From Chloroflexota bacterium (GTDB lineage Bacteria; Chloroflexota; Limnocylindria; QHBO01), in assembly GCA_025699005.1 (NCBI GenBank), contig JAILWI010000001.1, positions 1-64,000 of the forward strand: DNA of 64,000 nt, given 5' to 3'. How positions within the stretch are numbered: the first letter of the stretch is position 1; each line of letters begins with the position of its first letter. Positions 16,679 to 29,886 of this stretch are shown here, one piece after another. Position numbers and translations under genes: made by a program. Below the pieces are notes generated by a model. The model was given only the letters and a program-made list of their open reading frames with translations, did not search any database and was not told the origin of the DNA.

Positions 16679-17670
16679 GAGTGGCTCACCAGGCTCTTGC
16701 GGAACGTGCCGAAATGCTCGAGCGCCATCCCGGTCCCGACCGCGACGCTGTTCAGCGCGTTCTCGGCCACGTGGCACGGGATGCCGGTCACCTGCGTCAG
16801 CAGCTTGTCGAGGTTCCGGAGCAGCGCGCCGCCGCCGGTCATGACCATCCCTTTGTCGATGATGTCGGAGCTGAGCTCGGGCGGGGTCTGCTCGAGCACG
16901 TTTCGGACCGCGGTGATGATCGCCTGCAGCGGCTGCTCGATCGCCTCGGTGATCTCCGTGGAGGTGATCGGGATCGTGCGGGGCAGCCCGGCGATCATGT
17001 CGCGACCCTTGACCTCCATGCGCAGCGGCTCATCGAGCGGCAGCGCCGAGCCGATCTGGATCTTCACATCCTCGGCGGTCCGGTCGCCGATCATGAGGTT
17101 GTACTTGCGTCGGATGTAGTTCGCGATGCTCTCGTCGAAGCGGTTGCCGCCGACCCGCAGCGAGTCGCTCACGACGATCCCGCCCAGGGCGATCACCGCG
17201 ATCTCGCTCGTGCCCCCGCCGATGTCGATGATGAGGTTGCCGCTCGGCCCGGAGATCGGGACGTTCGCACCGATCGCCGCCGCCAGCGGCTCCTCGATGA
17301 GGTACGCGTCCTTGGCGCCCGCCTTGAGCGCCGCGTCCCGGACGGCGCGCTTCTCGACGGAGGTCACGCCCGAAGGGACAGAGATCATCACGTCCGGCTT
17401 GAAGAGGCGGACGCGGGCCACCTTGTTGATGACGTAACGGAGCATCGCCTCGGTGATGAGGTAGTCGGCGATGACGCCGTCACGCATCGGCCGGATGGCG
17501 CGCACGTTGCCCGGCGTGCGGCCGATCATCTCGCGCGCCTCCTCCCCGACCGCCACGAGGCGGTTGTCATCCTCGGAGATGGCGACGACGCTTGGCTCGT
17601 TCAGGACGACGCCCTTCCCCTTGACGTAGACGAGGATGTTCGCGGTGCCGAGGTCGATGCCGATCTTCAT
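16675..17670 (-). CDS. mreB: Rod-shape actin homologue MreB
   Basis: 331 residues, close to the usual ~340. Actin-fold nucleotide motifs are [20 protein letters not shown] (phosphate 1), [20 protein letters not shown] (phosphate 2) and [14 protein letters not shown] (adenosine). MreB filaments guide the elongasome (RodA/PBP2, encoded 22 kb away). SD-like AAGGA precedes ATG 17670. mreC and mreD do not follow; instead a PHP protein and a flippase-like gene do. Confidence 0.97.
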   Translation of the reverse strand: MKIGIDLGTANILVYVKGKGVVLNEPSVVAISEDDNRLVAVGEEAREMIGRTPGNVRAIRPMRDGVIADYLITEAMLRYVINKVARVRLFKPDVMISVPSGVTSVEKRAVRDAALKAGAKDAYLIEEPLAAAIGANVPISGPSGNLIIDIGGGTSEIAVIALGGIVVSDSLRVGGNRFDESIANYIRRKYNLMIGDRTAEDVKIQIGSALPLDEPLRMEVKGRDMIAGLPRTIPITSTEITEAIEQPLQAIITAVRNVLEQTPPELSSDIIDKGMVMTGGGALLRNLDKLLTQVTGIPCHVAENALNSVAVGTGMALEHFGTFRKSLVSHS

Positions 17671-17712
17671 GGGTGCGCGCGCATTCCTTCGAGCGTCTCA
17701 GGGGGCGACCGC

Positions 17713-17718
17713 AGTATA
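17713..17718 (-). promoter_or_regulatory. Putative -10 box of the mreB operon
   Basis: TATACT on the - strand, about 43 bases before the mreB ATG, giving a short leader with a ribosome site. No convincing -35 box at normal spacing. Confidence 0.45.
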
Positions 17719-17840
17719 CCGACGGCGGGCGCGGCGTCCCCCGGCCGATGGTCCTGCCCGGCCGTCGGGGAGCACCGCGTTCACGAGTCGCAGCGCGGCC
17801 GCCGACGCTTTCGGTCCGCTCAGGGCGCAGAATCGGTGAC

Positions 17841-18692
17841 ATGCCCGAAGGCGACACGATCTTCCGAACCGCGGCCGTCCTCCGCACAGCCCTCGGCGGA
17901 CGGCGGATCACCTCCGCCCGCGCACAGGCGCGACCGGGGATGCGGCGCGTTCCGGACCTCTCACGCCTGGTCGGAGCGACGGTGGATCGCGTCGAGGCGC
18001 GCGGCAAGCACCTCCTCATCGGCTTCGACAACGGCCTGACCCTGCGCAGCCATCTGCGAATGAGCGGATCCTGGCACCGGTATCGGCCGGGAGAAGCCTG
18101 GCGCCGGCCGATGCGGGAGGCGAGCGCCATCCTCGAGACGCCGGAGTCGGTCGCCGTGGCATTCAACACCCCGACTGTCGAGTTGCTCACCGATGCCGAC
18201 CTGCGCCGCTCCCGGCCGCTGCGAGAGCTCGGGCCCGACCTCCTCGGCGCGACATTCGAGGCGGACGACGCGCTGGCGCGGCTCCGCGTCCGCGGCGACG
18301 AGGAGCTGGGGAATGCGCTGCTCGACCAGCGGGCGGTGGCAGGCATCGGCAACGTCTACAAGAGCGAGGTCGCGTTCATCGAACGCCTCGACCCGTGGAG
18401 CCTGGTGGCCCGGTTCGAAGATGCGGAGCTCGAGCGAGCGCTTCGCACCGCGCGGCGCCTGCTCCAGGCGAACACGCGCGGCGGGGCCCGGGTGACGACC
18501 GCCAGTCCGCGTCGCGGGCACGAGCTGTGGGTCTACGGTCGCGCGGGACGACCCTGTCGCCGCTGCGGCACACCCATCGAGATGGGCCGCCAGGGAGAGC
18601 TGGCCCGCCAGACGTTCTGGTGCCCGCGCTGCCAACCGTCGCGGCGCGACGCCCCGGCGTCGGCGCAGGCCGTCAGGCCTCGATCCGGTTGA
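17841..18692 (+). CDS. nei: Fpg/Nei-family DNA glycosylase (endonuclease VIII-like)
   Basis: 283 residues. It begins MPEGDT with catalytic Pro2 and Glu3, keeps a lysine in ARGKHLLI, the helix-two-turn-helix VAGIGNVYKSEVAF, and a C-terminal zinc finger (CRRCGTP...CPRCQPS). MPEGDT rather than MPELPE points to the Nei branch of actinobacterial type. It excises oxidised pyrimidines or purines and nicks the strand. A CAGAAT box ends 7 bases before the ATG with only a weak ribosome site, suggesting a leaderless transcript. The 3' end overlaps murA by 20 bp, tail to tail. Confidence 0.92.
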   Translation: MPEGDTIFRTAAVLRTALGGRRITSARAQARPGMRRVPDLSRLVGATVDRVEARGKHLLIGFDNGLTLRSHLRMSGSWHRYRPGEAWRRPMREASAILETPESVAVAFNTPTVELLTDADLRRSRPLRELGPDLLGATFEADDALARLRVRGDEELGNALLDQRAVAGIGNVYKSEVAFIERLDPWSLVARFEDAELERALRTARRLLQANTRGGARVTTASPRRGHELWVYGRAGRPCRRCGTPIEMGRQGELARQTFWCPRCQPSRRDAPASAQAVRPRSG

Positions 18693-19950
18693 TCCTCGCC
18701 CCCAGCGCCACGAGCTTGGCCTCGATCTGCTCGTAGCCTCGGTCCACGTGCTCGATGCCGGAGATGACGCTCGTCCCTTCGGCCGTGAGTGCGGCGAGGA
18801 TGAGGGTTGCGCCGGCCCGCAGGTCGGCGATGCCCACCTCGGCGCCGTGGAGCCGCGTCGGCCCGGTGATCCGCGCCCGCCGCTCGTCGAGCAGCTCGAT
18901 CTCGGCTCCCATCCGAACGAGCTCCCGGAGATGGTCGAGCCGGTCCTCGAAGATCGTCTCGTGGATCGTCGAGACGCCGCGTGCCTGGGTCATGAGGACC
19001 GACAGCGGGGCCTGGAAGTCGGTGGCGAATCCCGGATAGGGATCGGTCTGGACGTCGACGGCGCGCAGCTCCGAGCCCCTGCTGCCATGGACCGTCAGGG
19101 CGCCGCGGTCTGGATCGGCTTCGTAGACGATGCCCATCCGGTCGCACACGGCCAGGAATGCCGCGAGATGCGTGGGGTTCACGCCCGTCGCGGTGATGCT
19201 GCCGCCGGTCACGGCCGCGGCGATCGCGAACGTCTCCGCCTCGAGCCGGTCGCCCAGCACGCGGTGCTCGGTCCCGCGGAGCGCGGGCACGCCCTGGATC
19301 TCGACGCGGCGCTCGCCCGTGCGCTCGATCTGCGCCCCCATCCCGCGCAGCATGTCGATGAGGTCGTCGACCTCCGGCTCGAGCGCGGTGTTGTCGAGGA
19401 CCGTCGTCCCGCGGGCCAGCGTGGCGGCCATCATCGCGTTCTCCGTCCCCATGACCGTCACGGTCGGAAACTCGTACTGGGCCGCGTGCAGCCCTTCCTC
19501 GGGCGCCGAGGCGAAGTAGTAGCCGTTGCGATAGACGATCGTCGCGCCCATCTGCTCCAGCGCGGCCACGTGGAGGTTCACCGGCCGGCGGCCGATCCGA
19601 TCGCCTCCGGGATTCGGCAGGATCACCCGGCCGAACCGTGCGAGCATCGGACCGAGGAGGATGAAGCTCGCGCGCATCTTCATCCCGGCCTCGAGCGGGA
19701 CGAACGGCCAGGTCGCCTCGACGGCGCGGAGCTCGAGCGCGTCGCCGTTCACGCGCCTGACCTCGAAGCCGATGTCGCCGAGCAGCTCGCGCAGGATCGC
19801 CACGTCGCTGATGTTCGGGACGTTCCGCAGGAGCACCGGCTGCTCGGTGAGGACGGCGGCCGCCATCATCTTCAGGACGGCGTTCTTGGCGCCGGCGATC
19901 CGGACCTCGCCGCCCAGCGGGACGCCGCCGGTGATCACGAACTTCTGCAT
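18673..19950 (-). CDS. murA: UDP-N-acetylglucosamine 1-carboxyvinyltransferase
   Basis: 425 residues, full length. MurA transfers enolpyruvate to UDP-GlcNAc, the first committed step of peptidoglycan synthesis. Lys22 lies in IAGAKNAVLK; the catalytic loop at 115-123 reads GGDRIGRRP, with Asp117 where E. coli has Cys115. The same Cys-to-Asp change makes Mycobacterium and Chlamydia MurA insensitive to fosfomycin. ATG 19950 is chosen because the family begins MxKFxIxGG; a 67-residue upstream extension lacks family similarity. A TAGACT box ends 10 bases before the ATG and there is no Shine-Dalgarno. Confidence 0.96.
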   Translation of the reverse strand: MQKFVITGGVPLGGEVRIAGAKNAVLKMMAAAVLTEQPVLLRNVPNISDVAILRELLGDIGFEVRRVNGDALELRAVEATWPFVPLEAGMKMRASFILLGPMLARFGRVILPNPGGDRIGRRPVNLHVAALEQMGATIVYRNGYYFASAPEEGLHAAQYEFPTVTVMGTENAMMAATLARGTTVLDNTALEPEVDDLIDMLRGMGAQIERTGERRVEIQGVPALRGTEHRVLGDRLEAETFAIAAAVTGGSITATGVNPTHLAAFLAVCDRMGIVYEADPDRGALTVHGSRGSELRAVDVQTDPYPGFATDFQAPLSVLMTQARGVSTIHETIFEDRLDHLRELVRMGAEIELLDERRARITGPTRLHGAEVGIADLRAGATLILAALTAEGTSVISGIEHVDRGYEQIEAKLVALGARINRIEA

Positions 19951-19960
19951 GGAAGCGTGC

Positions 19961-19966
19961 AGTCTA
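19961..19966 (-). promoter_or_regulatory. -10 box of murA (near-leaderless)
   Basis: TAGACT, 10 bases before the murA ATG. Transcription would start about 3 bases before the codon. The same arrangement is seen at ctpA (61042). Confidence 0.5.
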
Positions 19967-19988
19967 GTGCGCGGTTCGGCTGGGCGTA

Positions 19989-20315
19989 TCAGCCCGGGTA
20001 GGCTTCCTTCCACTCGTGCGGGCCCGTGTGGTGTCCGTCGCACAGACCGACGCGGCCGCCCATGTGGCGCGAGGGCAGATACGGCTGCATCCCCTCCTCG
20101 AACGCGGTCGGCTCGCGGTTGCAGATCATCATGCGGGCCTCCCGCGCCCACAGGTAGAGGTGGTCGGACGAGCAGAAGCGGTACGGCGTCGTGAAGTTCA
20201 CCGTCTCACCGTGCGCCGGCTGAGAGGGCAGGCCGATCGGCCCGGTCTCACGCACGACCTCGATCTTCACCGGGAGCATCGGCATGCGGGTGCCGCACTG
20301 GTCGCAGCTGAGCAC
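19989..20315 (-). CDS. Conserved hypothetical protein with zinc-ribbon-like cysteines
   Basis: 108 residues. It opens MLSCDQCGTRMPMLP, a CxxC knuckle, with further Cys/His at FCSSDHLYLWAREA, MICN and GLCDGHH. The layout suggests a small zinc-binding protein, but I do not recognise the family. It lies 6 bases after the next gene's stop, so both probably share a transcript; the murA promoter lies within 40 bases downstream. Confidence 0.7.
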   Translation of the reverse strand: MLSCDQCGTRMPMLPVKIEVVRETGPIGLPSQPAHGETVNFTTPYRFCSSDHLYLWAREARMMICNREPTAFEEGMQPYLPSRHMGGRVGLCDGHHTGPHEWKEAYPG

Positions 20316-20321
20316 GCGCCG

Positions 20322-20579
20322 TCAGTCCAGGTAGTGGGCCCCGTCGTCCTCGCGATGGGTCGCGACGAACGTCGGGTCGAGGTTCGGGTCCTCGCCGATC
20401 GGCGAGCCCTTGTGCGGCTTGAAGTCGACCGGGCAGATGAACGGGTACTCCCGACCGATCTTGCGGAGCTCCTGCATGCGCCGATGCCCCCGCTGCTCCG
20501 GGTCGCCCTCCGGACCCCGAAGGTGCGCCTTCTCGGCTTCCTCCGGGGTCATCGGGCGGTCATTGGCGGGGTCGTCCAT
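20322..20579 (-). CDS. Small hypothetical protein
   Basis: 85 residues, acidic and basic residues mixed, no membrane segment and no signal. Motif-like stretches are PMTPEEAEKAHLRGPEGDPEQ and YPFICPVDFKPHKGSP. Function unknown. TAGCAT at 20586-20591 ends exactly 6 bases before its ATG with no ribosome site, so it is probably leaderless and the first gene of a two-gene unit with the zinc-ribbon protein. Confidence 0.65.
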   Translation of the reverse strand: MDDPANDRPMTPEEAEKAHLRGPEGDPEQRGHRRMQELRKIGREYPFICPVDFKPHKGSPIGEDPNLDPTFVATHREDDGAHYLD

Positions 20580-20585
20580 GCGCCG

Positions 20586-20591
20586 ATGCTA
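20586..20591 (-). promoter_or_regulatory. -10 box, leaderless arrangement
   Basis: TAGCAT followed by CGGCGC and the ATG of the 85-residue protein, the same 6-base gap as at glyA and rpiB. Confidence 0.5.
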
Positions 20592-20613
20592 GCGCAGGCG
20601 TCGATGCCCGGGA

Positions 20614-21024
20614 TCAGCCCCGGGATCGGCGACGCGTCGCGATCCGCTCGCGCATGAGCGCGGTCTGGAGCGACGCACGGACACGGGCGATGTCTACCGG
20701 GTCCTTCGTCTGCTGGAGCTCGGCCTCCGCCTGGCGGCGCGCCTCGACGGCGCGAGCCTCGTCGATCTCGTCGGAGTGCTCCGCGAGATCGGCCATGACG
20801 ATGACCTTGTCCGGCCGCACCTCCACGAAGCCACCGCTGATGAGGAGCGACTGCTCGGTGTCGCCCTTCTTGATGCGGAGCTCACCGACACCCAGCGAGC
20901 TGATGAGCGGCGTGTGGTGCGGCAGGATCCCCAGCTGCCCGTTGCGGCCGGGCACCACGACCATGTCCACCTCGTCGGTGAACACGCGTCGCTCGGGGGA
21001 GACGACCTCCAGCTGAAGTGGCAT
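20614..21024 (-). CDS. atpC: ATP synthase F1 epsilon subunit
   Basis: 136 residues. The N-terminal beta-barrel (MPLQLEVVSPERRVFTDEVDMVVVPGRNGQLGILPHHTPLISSLG) is followed by a C-terminal two-helix regulatory domain (about 85-130) that can extend into F1 and block ATP hydrolysis. Last gene of the atp operon; its start touches the atpD stop. Confidence 0.96.
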   Translation of the reverse strand: MPLQLEVVSPERRVFTDEVDMVVVPGRNGQLGILPHHTPLISSLGVGELRIKKGDTEQSLLISGGFVEVRPDKVIVMADLAEHSDEIDEARAVEARRQAEAELQQTKDPVDIARVRASLQTALMRERIATRRRSRG

Positions 21025-22458
<1,434 letters not shown>

Positions 22459-23352
22459 CTAGCCGCCGAGCGCTTCCGCGCCGGAGGCGATCTCGATCAT
22501 CTCGCGGGTGATGGTGGCCTGGCGGGTCTTGTTGTAGACCAGCGTCAGGTCGTCGATGAGCTCGTTCGCGTTGTCGGTCGAATTGCGCATGGCGATCATG
22601 CGCGCGGACTGTTCGGACGCCTGGTTCTCCAGCACCGCCCGATAGATGCCGATGGCCACGTAGTGCGGCAGCAGCCGTCGCAGCACGGCGCCCGGTGAGG
22701 GCTCGAACAGGTACTCGTCGTTGGTCCGCTCCGTCTCCTCGGCCATCTCCGGCCGCTGGATCGGGAGGATCGTGTCGATCTCGGGCTTCTGCGCCAGCGT
22801 CGAGACGAAGGTGCTGTAGGCGATGTCGATCTCGTCGTACTTCTCGGACAGGAAGTCCTCGGTGACGAGACGCGCGATCGGCGTGACGTCGCTGAAGGAC
22901 GGCCGGTCGCCGAGCTGCGGGAAGTGCGCCGCGATCGGAACGCCGGCGCGGCGCAGGGCGTCGCGACCCTTGCGGCCGACCGTGATCGCCTCGATCTCCA
23001 CCTGAGCGTCGCCGTTTCGGGAGGCGGCGCGATCGGCGACCCAGCGCAGGACCGATCGCGTGGCGTTCGCATTCAGCGAGCCCGCCAGGCCTCGGTCGGT
23101 GGTGATCACGATGATCGCCGCCCGTCGGACCGGCCGATTCGCGAGCAACGGGTCGACGTCCTCGTCGAGGTTCGCCGCACCCGCGACTCGCTCGAGCGTC
23201 GCCTCCAGCTCGTCCGCATACGGACGGGCGGCCAGGATGGCCTCCTGCGCCCGCTTCATGCGGGACGCGGCGACCATCTCCATCGCCCGGGTGATCTGGG
23301 CGATGTTCCGGACCGACCCGATCCGGCCGCGAATGTCCTTCAGGCTCGGCAT
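22459..23352 (-). CDS. atpG: ATP synthase F1 gamma subunit
   Basis: 297 residues. N-terminal helix MPSLKDIRGRIGSVRNIAQITRAMEMVAASRM and C-terminal helix (RNSTDNANELIDDLTLVYNKTRQATITREMIEI) form the rotor coiled coil; a Rossmann-like middle domain has ITTDRGLAGSLN. The start is directly after the atpA stop. It turns inside alpha3beta3 and links to the c-ring. Confidence 0.97.
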   Translation of the reverse strand: MPSLKDIRGRIGSVRNIAQITRAMEMVAASRMKRAQEAILAARPYADELEATLERVAGAANLDEDVDPLLANRPVRRAAIIVITTDRGLAGSLNANATRSVLRWVADRAASRNGDAQVEIEAITVGRKGRDALRRAGVPIAAHFPQLGDRPSFSDVTPIARLVTEDFLSEKYDEIDIAYSTFVSTLAQKPEIDTILPIQRPEMAEETERTNDEYLFEPSPGAVLRRLLPHYVAIGIYRAVLENQASEQSARMIAMRNSTDNANELIDDLTLVYNKTRQATITREMIEIASGAEALGG

Positions 23353-25131
<1,779 letters not shown>

Positions 25132-25146
25132 GGAGTTCCTTCCTAC

Positions 25147-25683
25147 CTAGACGGCGGTCAGCCGGGCACGCAGCCGCTCGAGGCGGCTCCGCACGCTTGC
25201 GTCGTACAGCCGATCGCCGATTCGGACGCTCAGGCCCCCGATCAGCGAGTCGTCGACCACTTCGTTCATCTCGATCTTCTCGCCGGTCAGGTCCTTCAAC
25301 CGGTCCGCGAGAGCGGCTCGTTGCTCTTCGTCCAGCGGCAGCGCGGTCCGGACCTCGGCCAGCGCGACGCCGCGCTCACGTCGGACGAGCTCGGAGAAGC
25401 GGTCGACCATCGCGTCGATCGCCCCGGGCCGGCCCCGGCGGATCATGAGCAGCGCGAGGCTGAGCGGCTCCGGCGCGATGCCGGACAGCACCTTGCGAAT
25501 CACCTTCTCCTTGTCCGGGAAGGTGACCGCCGGGTGCTCCACCAGCCGCCGCAGCTCGTCATCGGCGAACGCTTCTCGCATCGTCGCGAGATCGCGCTCC
25601 CAGGTCTCGAGCGTGCCATCGGCCTTGCCGATCCCGAAGGCGGCGTCGGCGTAGCGACGGGCGACCGTCTCGCGTCGTGCCAT
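25147..25683 (-). CDS. atpH: ATP synthase F1 delta subunit (OSCP)
   Basis: 178 residues. It begins MARRETVARRYADAAFGIGK; the C-terminal part has VDDSLIGGLSVRIGDRLYDASVRSRLERLR, the conserved OSCP/delta signature. It links the top of F1 to the peripheral b stalk. Starts 3 bases after the atpF stop. Confidence 0.96.
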   Translation of the reverse strand: MARRETVARRYADAAFGIGKADGTLETWERDLATMREAFADDELRRLVEHPAVTFPDKEKVIRKVLSGIAPEPLSLALLMIRRGRPGAIDAMVDRFSELVRRERGVALAEVRTALPLDEEQRAALADRLKDLTGEKIEMNEVVDDSLIGGLSVRIGDRLYDASVRSRLERLRARLTAV

Positions 25684-25686
25684 CGG

Positions 25687-26214
25687 TCAGCTTCGCGCCG
25701 ACTTCGACGAGCCGGCCGGCTTCACCTCGGCGAGGAACTCCTCGACGAGTCGCTTCTGGGCCTTGTCGTCCATCTCGTGGCGGATGAGCTTGCCGGCGGC
25801 TGCCAGGGCGAGATCGGCCACCTGACCGCGAATCTCCGCCATGGCGCGATCCTTCTCGGCCACGATCTCCTCGCGGGCGCGCGTGGTGACCTTCTCGGCC
25901 TCCGTGCGAGCCTCGGTGAGGATCTCGTTCCGCGTGTCCTCGGCGATCTTGTTGGCGCGCGCGATCATCTCGTTCGCTTCCTTGCGCGCCTCGGACACGG
26001 CGGCCTCGCGCTCCGCACGAGCGAGCTCACGGTCGCGAGCGGCCGCCTCGGCGTCCTCCAGGCCCTTCTCGATCTTCGAGCTCCGCTCGTCCATTCGGGC
26101 GAGGAGTGGCTTGAAGAGGAATCGGTTCAGGAGGTAGAGGAGCAGCAGGAAGTTGATCAACTGGAAGACGAGGCTTACCAGATTGACGTCGAATTCCTGG
26201 ATGAGGGCTTCCAC
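25687..26214 (-). CDS. atpF: ATP synthase Fo b subunit
   Basis: 175 residues. One N-terminal membrane helix (about 13-33, LVFQLINFLLLLYLLNRFLF) precedes a long charged coiled coil (about 38-160) rich in Ala, Glu and Arg, typical of the dimeric stator stalk. Only one b-type gene is present, so the stalk is a b homodimer. Confidence 0.95.
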   Translation of the reverse strand: MEALIQEFDVNLVSLVFQLINFLLLLYLLNRFLFKPLLARMDERSSKIEKGLEDAEAAARDRELARAEREAAVSEARKEANEMIARANKIAEDTRNEILTEARTEAEKVTTRAREEIVAEKDRAMAEIRGQVADLALAAAGKLIRHEMDDKAQKRLVEEFLAEVKPAGSSKSARS

Positions 26215-26226
26215 CGGCGCGGCGCC

Positions 26227-26508
<282 letters not shown>

Positions 26509-27345
26509 TCAATGGGCCCCGGCGCGCAGGGCGACGTCGTCCGCGTCGTGCTCACCGGGCTCGTGCTCCTCGTCGTGTCCACCGCCATGTCCGGCGGTGG
26601 CGAGGGTGATGTAGGTCAGGGTCAGCAGTGCGAAGACGAGCGCCTGCACCGCGCCGAAGATCATCTCGAGACCGAGGAAGACCGTCGGGACGATCGCGAA
26701 GGTCAGCGCCAGCATGACCGCCAGCAGGATCTCCCCGGCGAACACGTTGCCGAAGAGTCGCATCGACAGGCTGATGATGCGGCTGAGCTCGCTGACGATG
26801 TGAATGGGGGTCATGAGCGGCGTCATGTACGGCGGGTTGGCGACGAACGTCTCCTTGAGGTAGCCGCGCACCCCGTTGGCCCGGACGCCCCAGCTCACGA
26901 AGAGGACGAAGGCGACGAGCGCCAGCGTCAGGGTGAAGTTCAGGTCCGCCGAGGCGGGCCGGATGATCGGCACGACCGCCTCGTGGCCGTCCTCGACGAC
27001 GTGCAGCCCGATCGTGCCGACGCCCGGCAGCAGGCCGACGTAGTTCGCGACGAGGACGAGCAGGAAGATCGTCAGGATCGGCGGCAGGATCGCGCTCCAG
27101 CGCGTCGGATGCTGGCTGCGCACGATGCCGCCGAGGAACTCGAGCGGGAACTCGAGGAACGACTGGAAGCGGCCCGGCACGACCGCGCTGTTGCGCGACG
27201 CCCAGAACGCCAGTGACGCGAGGATGACGGTGGCGATCAGCGTCCCGACCATGCTGTTCGTCACGGTGATCGGACCGAGATGGAACAGCGGCTCGGCCTT
27301 GATCGCGACGTGGATCAGGCTCTCCTCGGTTGCGAAGTGCGGCAC
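26509..27345 (-). CDS. atpB: ATP synthase Fo a subunit
   Basis: 278 residues, with about five or six membrane helices. The essential arginine lies in ELSRIISLSMRLFGNVFAGE. The C-terminus after ALLTLTYITLATAGHGGG is His/Glu/Asp-rich (HDEEHEPGEHDADD), an unusual acidic-histidine tail. The N-terminal segment has the conserved FHLGPITVTNSM. Provides the proton half-channels next to the c-ring. Confidence 0.96.
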   Translation of the reverse strand: MPHFATEESLIHVAIKAEPLFHLGPITVTNSMVGTLIATVILASLAFWASRNSAVVPGRFQSFLEFPLEFLGGIVRSQHPTRWSAILPPILTIFLLVLVANYVGLLPGVGTIGLHVVEDGHEAVVPIIRPASADLNFTLTLALVAFVLFVSWGVRANGVRGYLKETFVANPPYMTPLMTPIHIVSELSRIISLSMRLFGNVFAGEILLAVMLALTFAIVPTVFLGLEMIFGAVQALVFALLTLTYITLATAGHGGGHDEEHEPGEHDADDVALRAGAH

Positions 27346-27364
27346 GCAGTGTCCTCTTCGTGTG

Positions 27365-27616
27365 CTAGCGCGATTTCATTCCGTCGCGGGCGACGTCCCA
27401 GATCGAGTACATCGCGGCACCGATGCCGACGACCACCCCGATCAACGTGAACAACGGCGAGGTCCCTGCCCAGTTGTCGAGCAGGACGCCCGCGCCGATG
27501 CCGATGACGACCGAAAGGCCCAGGCGCATCCCCAGGTCGAGCACCAGTCCCCAGTTCTGGACCGGCTGCGCCGGCCCGGGGCGCTTCTCAGGGCCGTTCG
27601 GTTGTCGAGTCTTCAT
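27365..27616 (-). CDS. AtpZ/AtpI-like small membrane protein (second of two)
   Basis: 83 residues with two membrane helices and the AtpZ signature GAGVLLDNWAGTSPLFTLIGVVVGIG. AtpZ-type proteins help c-ring assembly or carry cations, and lie just ahead of atpB, as here. ATG 27616 gives MKTRQPNGPEKR; it overlaps the end of the preceding similar gene by 29 bp. A longer upstream reading is antisense-like. Confidence 0.85.
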   Translation of the reverse strand: MKTRQPNGPEKRPGPAQPVQNWGLVLDLGMRLGLSVVIGIGAGVLLDNWAGTSPLFTLIGVVVGIGAAMYSIWDVARDGMKSR

Positions 27617-27875
27617 GCTCCTCCGCACCCGGGGCCACGGTCGCATCGCCCTCACGTCGAATACGTCGGACGTTCGACGCGATGTACGCGCGGACCCACA
27701 GGATCGAAACGAGGGTCCCAACCGCCAGGCCGATCAGCGCAAACTGTGGAGCCGTCTGGCCGATCCGGTCGATCACCAGGCCGGCGATGGCTCCGCCCAG
27801 CAGCGGCGCGATGACGCGCAGGCTGACGTGGGCAAGCACCCATCCCGGCTCGAAACTCGGCCGTCTAACGGACAT
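27588..27875 (-). CDS. AtpZ/AtpI-like small membrane protein (first of two)
   Basis: 95 residues, two helices: HVSLRVIAPLLGGAIAGLVI and FALIGLAVGTLVSILWVRAYI. The core GLVIDRIGQTAPQFALIGLAVG aligns with the same region of the next gene (GVLLDNWAGTSPLFTLIGVVVG), so the pair look like diverged tandem copies. A charged C-terminal tail ends DSTTERP. First gene of the atp operon, with a -10-like box about 43 bases upstream. Confidence 0.8.
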   Translation of the reverse strand: MSVRRPSFEPGWVLAHVSLRVIAPLLGGAIAGLVIDRIGQTAPQFALIGLAVGTLVSILWVRAYIASNVRRIRREGDATVAPGAEEHEDSTTERP

Positions 27876-27917
27876 TACGGTGTGCTGCTCGACTCACGGC
27901 GGGGTCGGACGTGGCCG

Positions 27918-27923
27918 AGTATA
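27918..27923 (-). promoter_or_regulatory. Putative -10 box of the atp operon
   Basis: TATACT on the - strand, about 43 bases before the first AtpZ-like gene. No clear -35. Confidence 0.5.
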
Positions 27924-28033
27924 CCGGAGCACGCCGAGGCGTGCGAGGGCGCCATCGGGCGGGACGAACGTCGTAGGTTCGCCGCGGACGGAGCGACGAT
28001 GGCACGGACCGGTGAGCGGCGCAGGCTGCGGTC

Positions 28034-28513
28034 ATGGACATCACGGCATCGGCCCGGCGGCGCATCGATGCGCCAGCGGACCGCATCTATCACTACATCG
28101 CCGACTTCGAGCATCACCATCCGCGCTTCCTGCCGCACCAGTTCAGCGGCCTCGAGATCGAGGAGGGCGGCTACGGGTCGGGCACGCTCCACCGCTTCAG
28201 CGTGACCCTGGGCGGGAAGGCGATCGAGTACCGCGTGCGCGTCCGCGAGCCGGAGCCTGGTCGCGTCCTCACCGAGACCGACCCCTCGCGCCACATGGTC
28301 ACGACCTTCACCGTCGACCCCGAGGGTGAGGGAAGCCGGGTCACGATCGAGACGCGCTGGCGGACGCCCGGGCTCAAGGGACTCGTCGAGCGGCTCGTTG
28401 CCCCGAGCATGCTCCGCCGCGTCTACGCGGAGGAGCTGGACCTGCTGGCGCAGTACGCCGGAGCGCGCGCCTTCATGCGGACGATGGTGCCGGAGCCGCC
28501 GTTCCCCGCCTGA
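28034..28513 (+). CDS. SRPBCC-family protein
   Basis: 159 residues with the START/Bet v1-like pattern: MDITASARRRIDAPADRIYHYIADFEHHHPRFLP at the start, an amphipathic beta core, and a long C-terminal helix (LVERLVAPSMLRRVYAEELDLLAQYAG). Probably binds a small hydrophobic ligand; the ligand is unknown. Single + gene between - strand operons, convergent with glyA 5 bases away. Confidence 0.78.
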   Translation: MDITASARRRIDAPADRIYHYIADFEHHHPRFLPHQFSGLEIEEGGYGSGTLHRFSVTLGGKAIEYRVRVREPEPGRVLTETDPSRHMVTTFTVDPEGEGSRVTIETRWRTPGLKGLVERLVAPSMLRRVYAEELDLLAQYAGARAFMRTMVPEPPFPA

Positions 28514-28517
28514 GACC

Positions 28518-28523
<6 letters not shown>
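28508..28523. terminator. Small dyad between convergent genes
   Basis: GCCTGAG (28508-28514) and CTCAGGC (28517-28523) form a 7-bp dyad spanning both stop codons (SRPBCC + and glyA -). Possible bidirectional terminator; no T-run. Confidence 0.4.
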
Positions 28524-29798
<1,275 letters not shown>

Positions 29799-29804
29799 GG
29801 GCGG

Positions 29805-29810
29805 AGTGTA
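29805..29810 (-). promoter_or_regulatory. -10 box of glyA, leaderless arrangement
   Basis: TACACT-CCGCCC-ATG; nearly the same string as at rpiB (TACACT-CCGGGC-ATG). Transcription would begin at the start codon. Confidence 0.6.
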
Positions 29811-29886
29811 GCCGCGCGACCCCCGCCGCGACTCGACAGCCTGCCGATAATTCCGCGTGGAGCGTTCACGCACACGGAGGGTGTCC

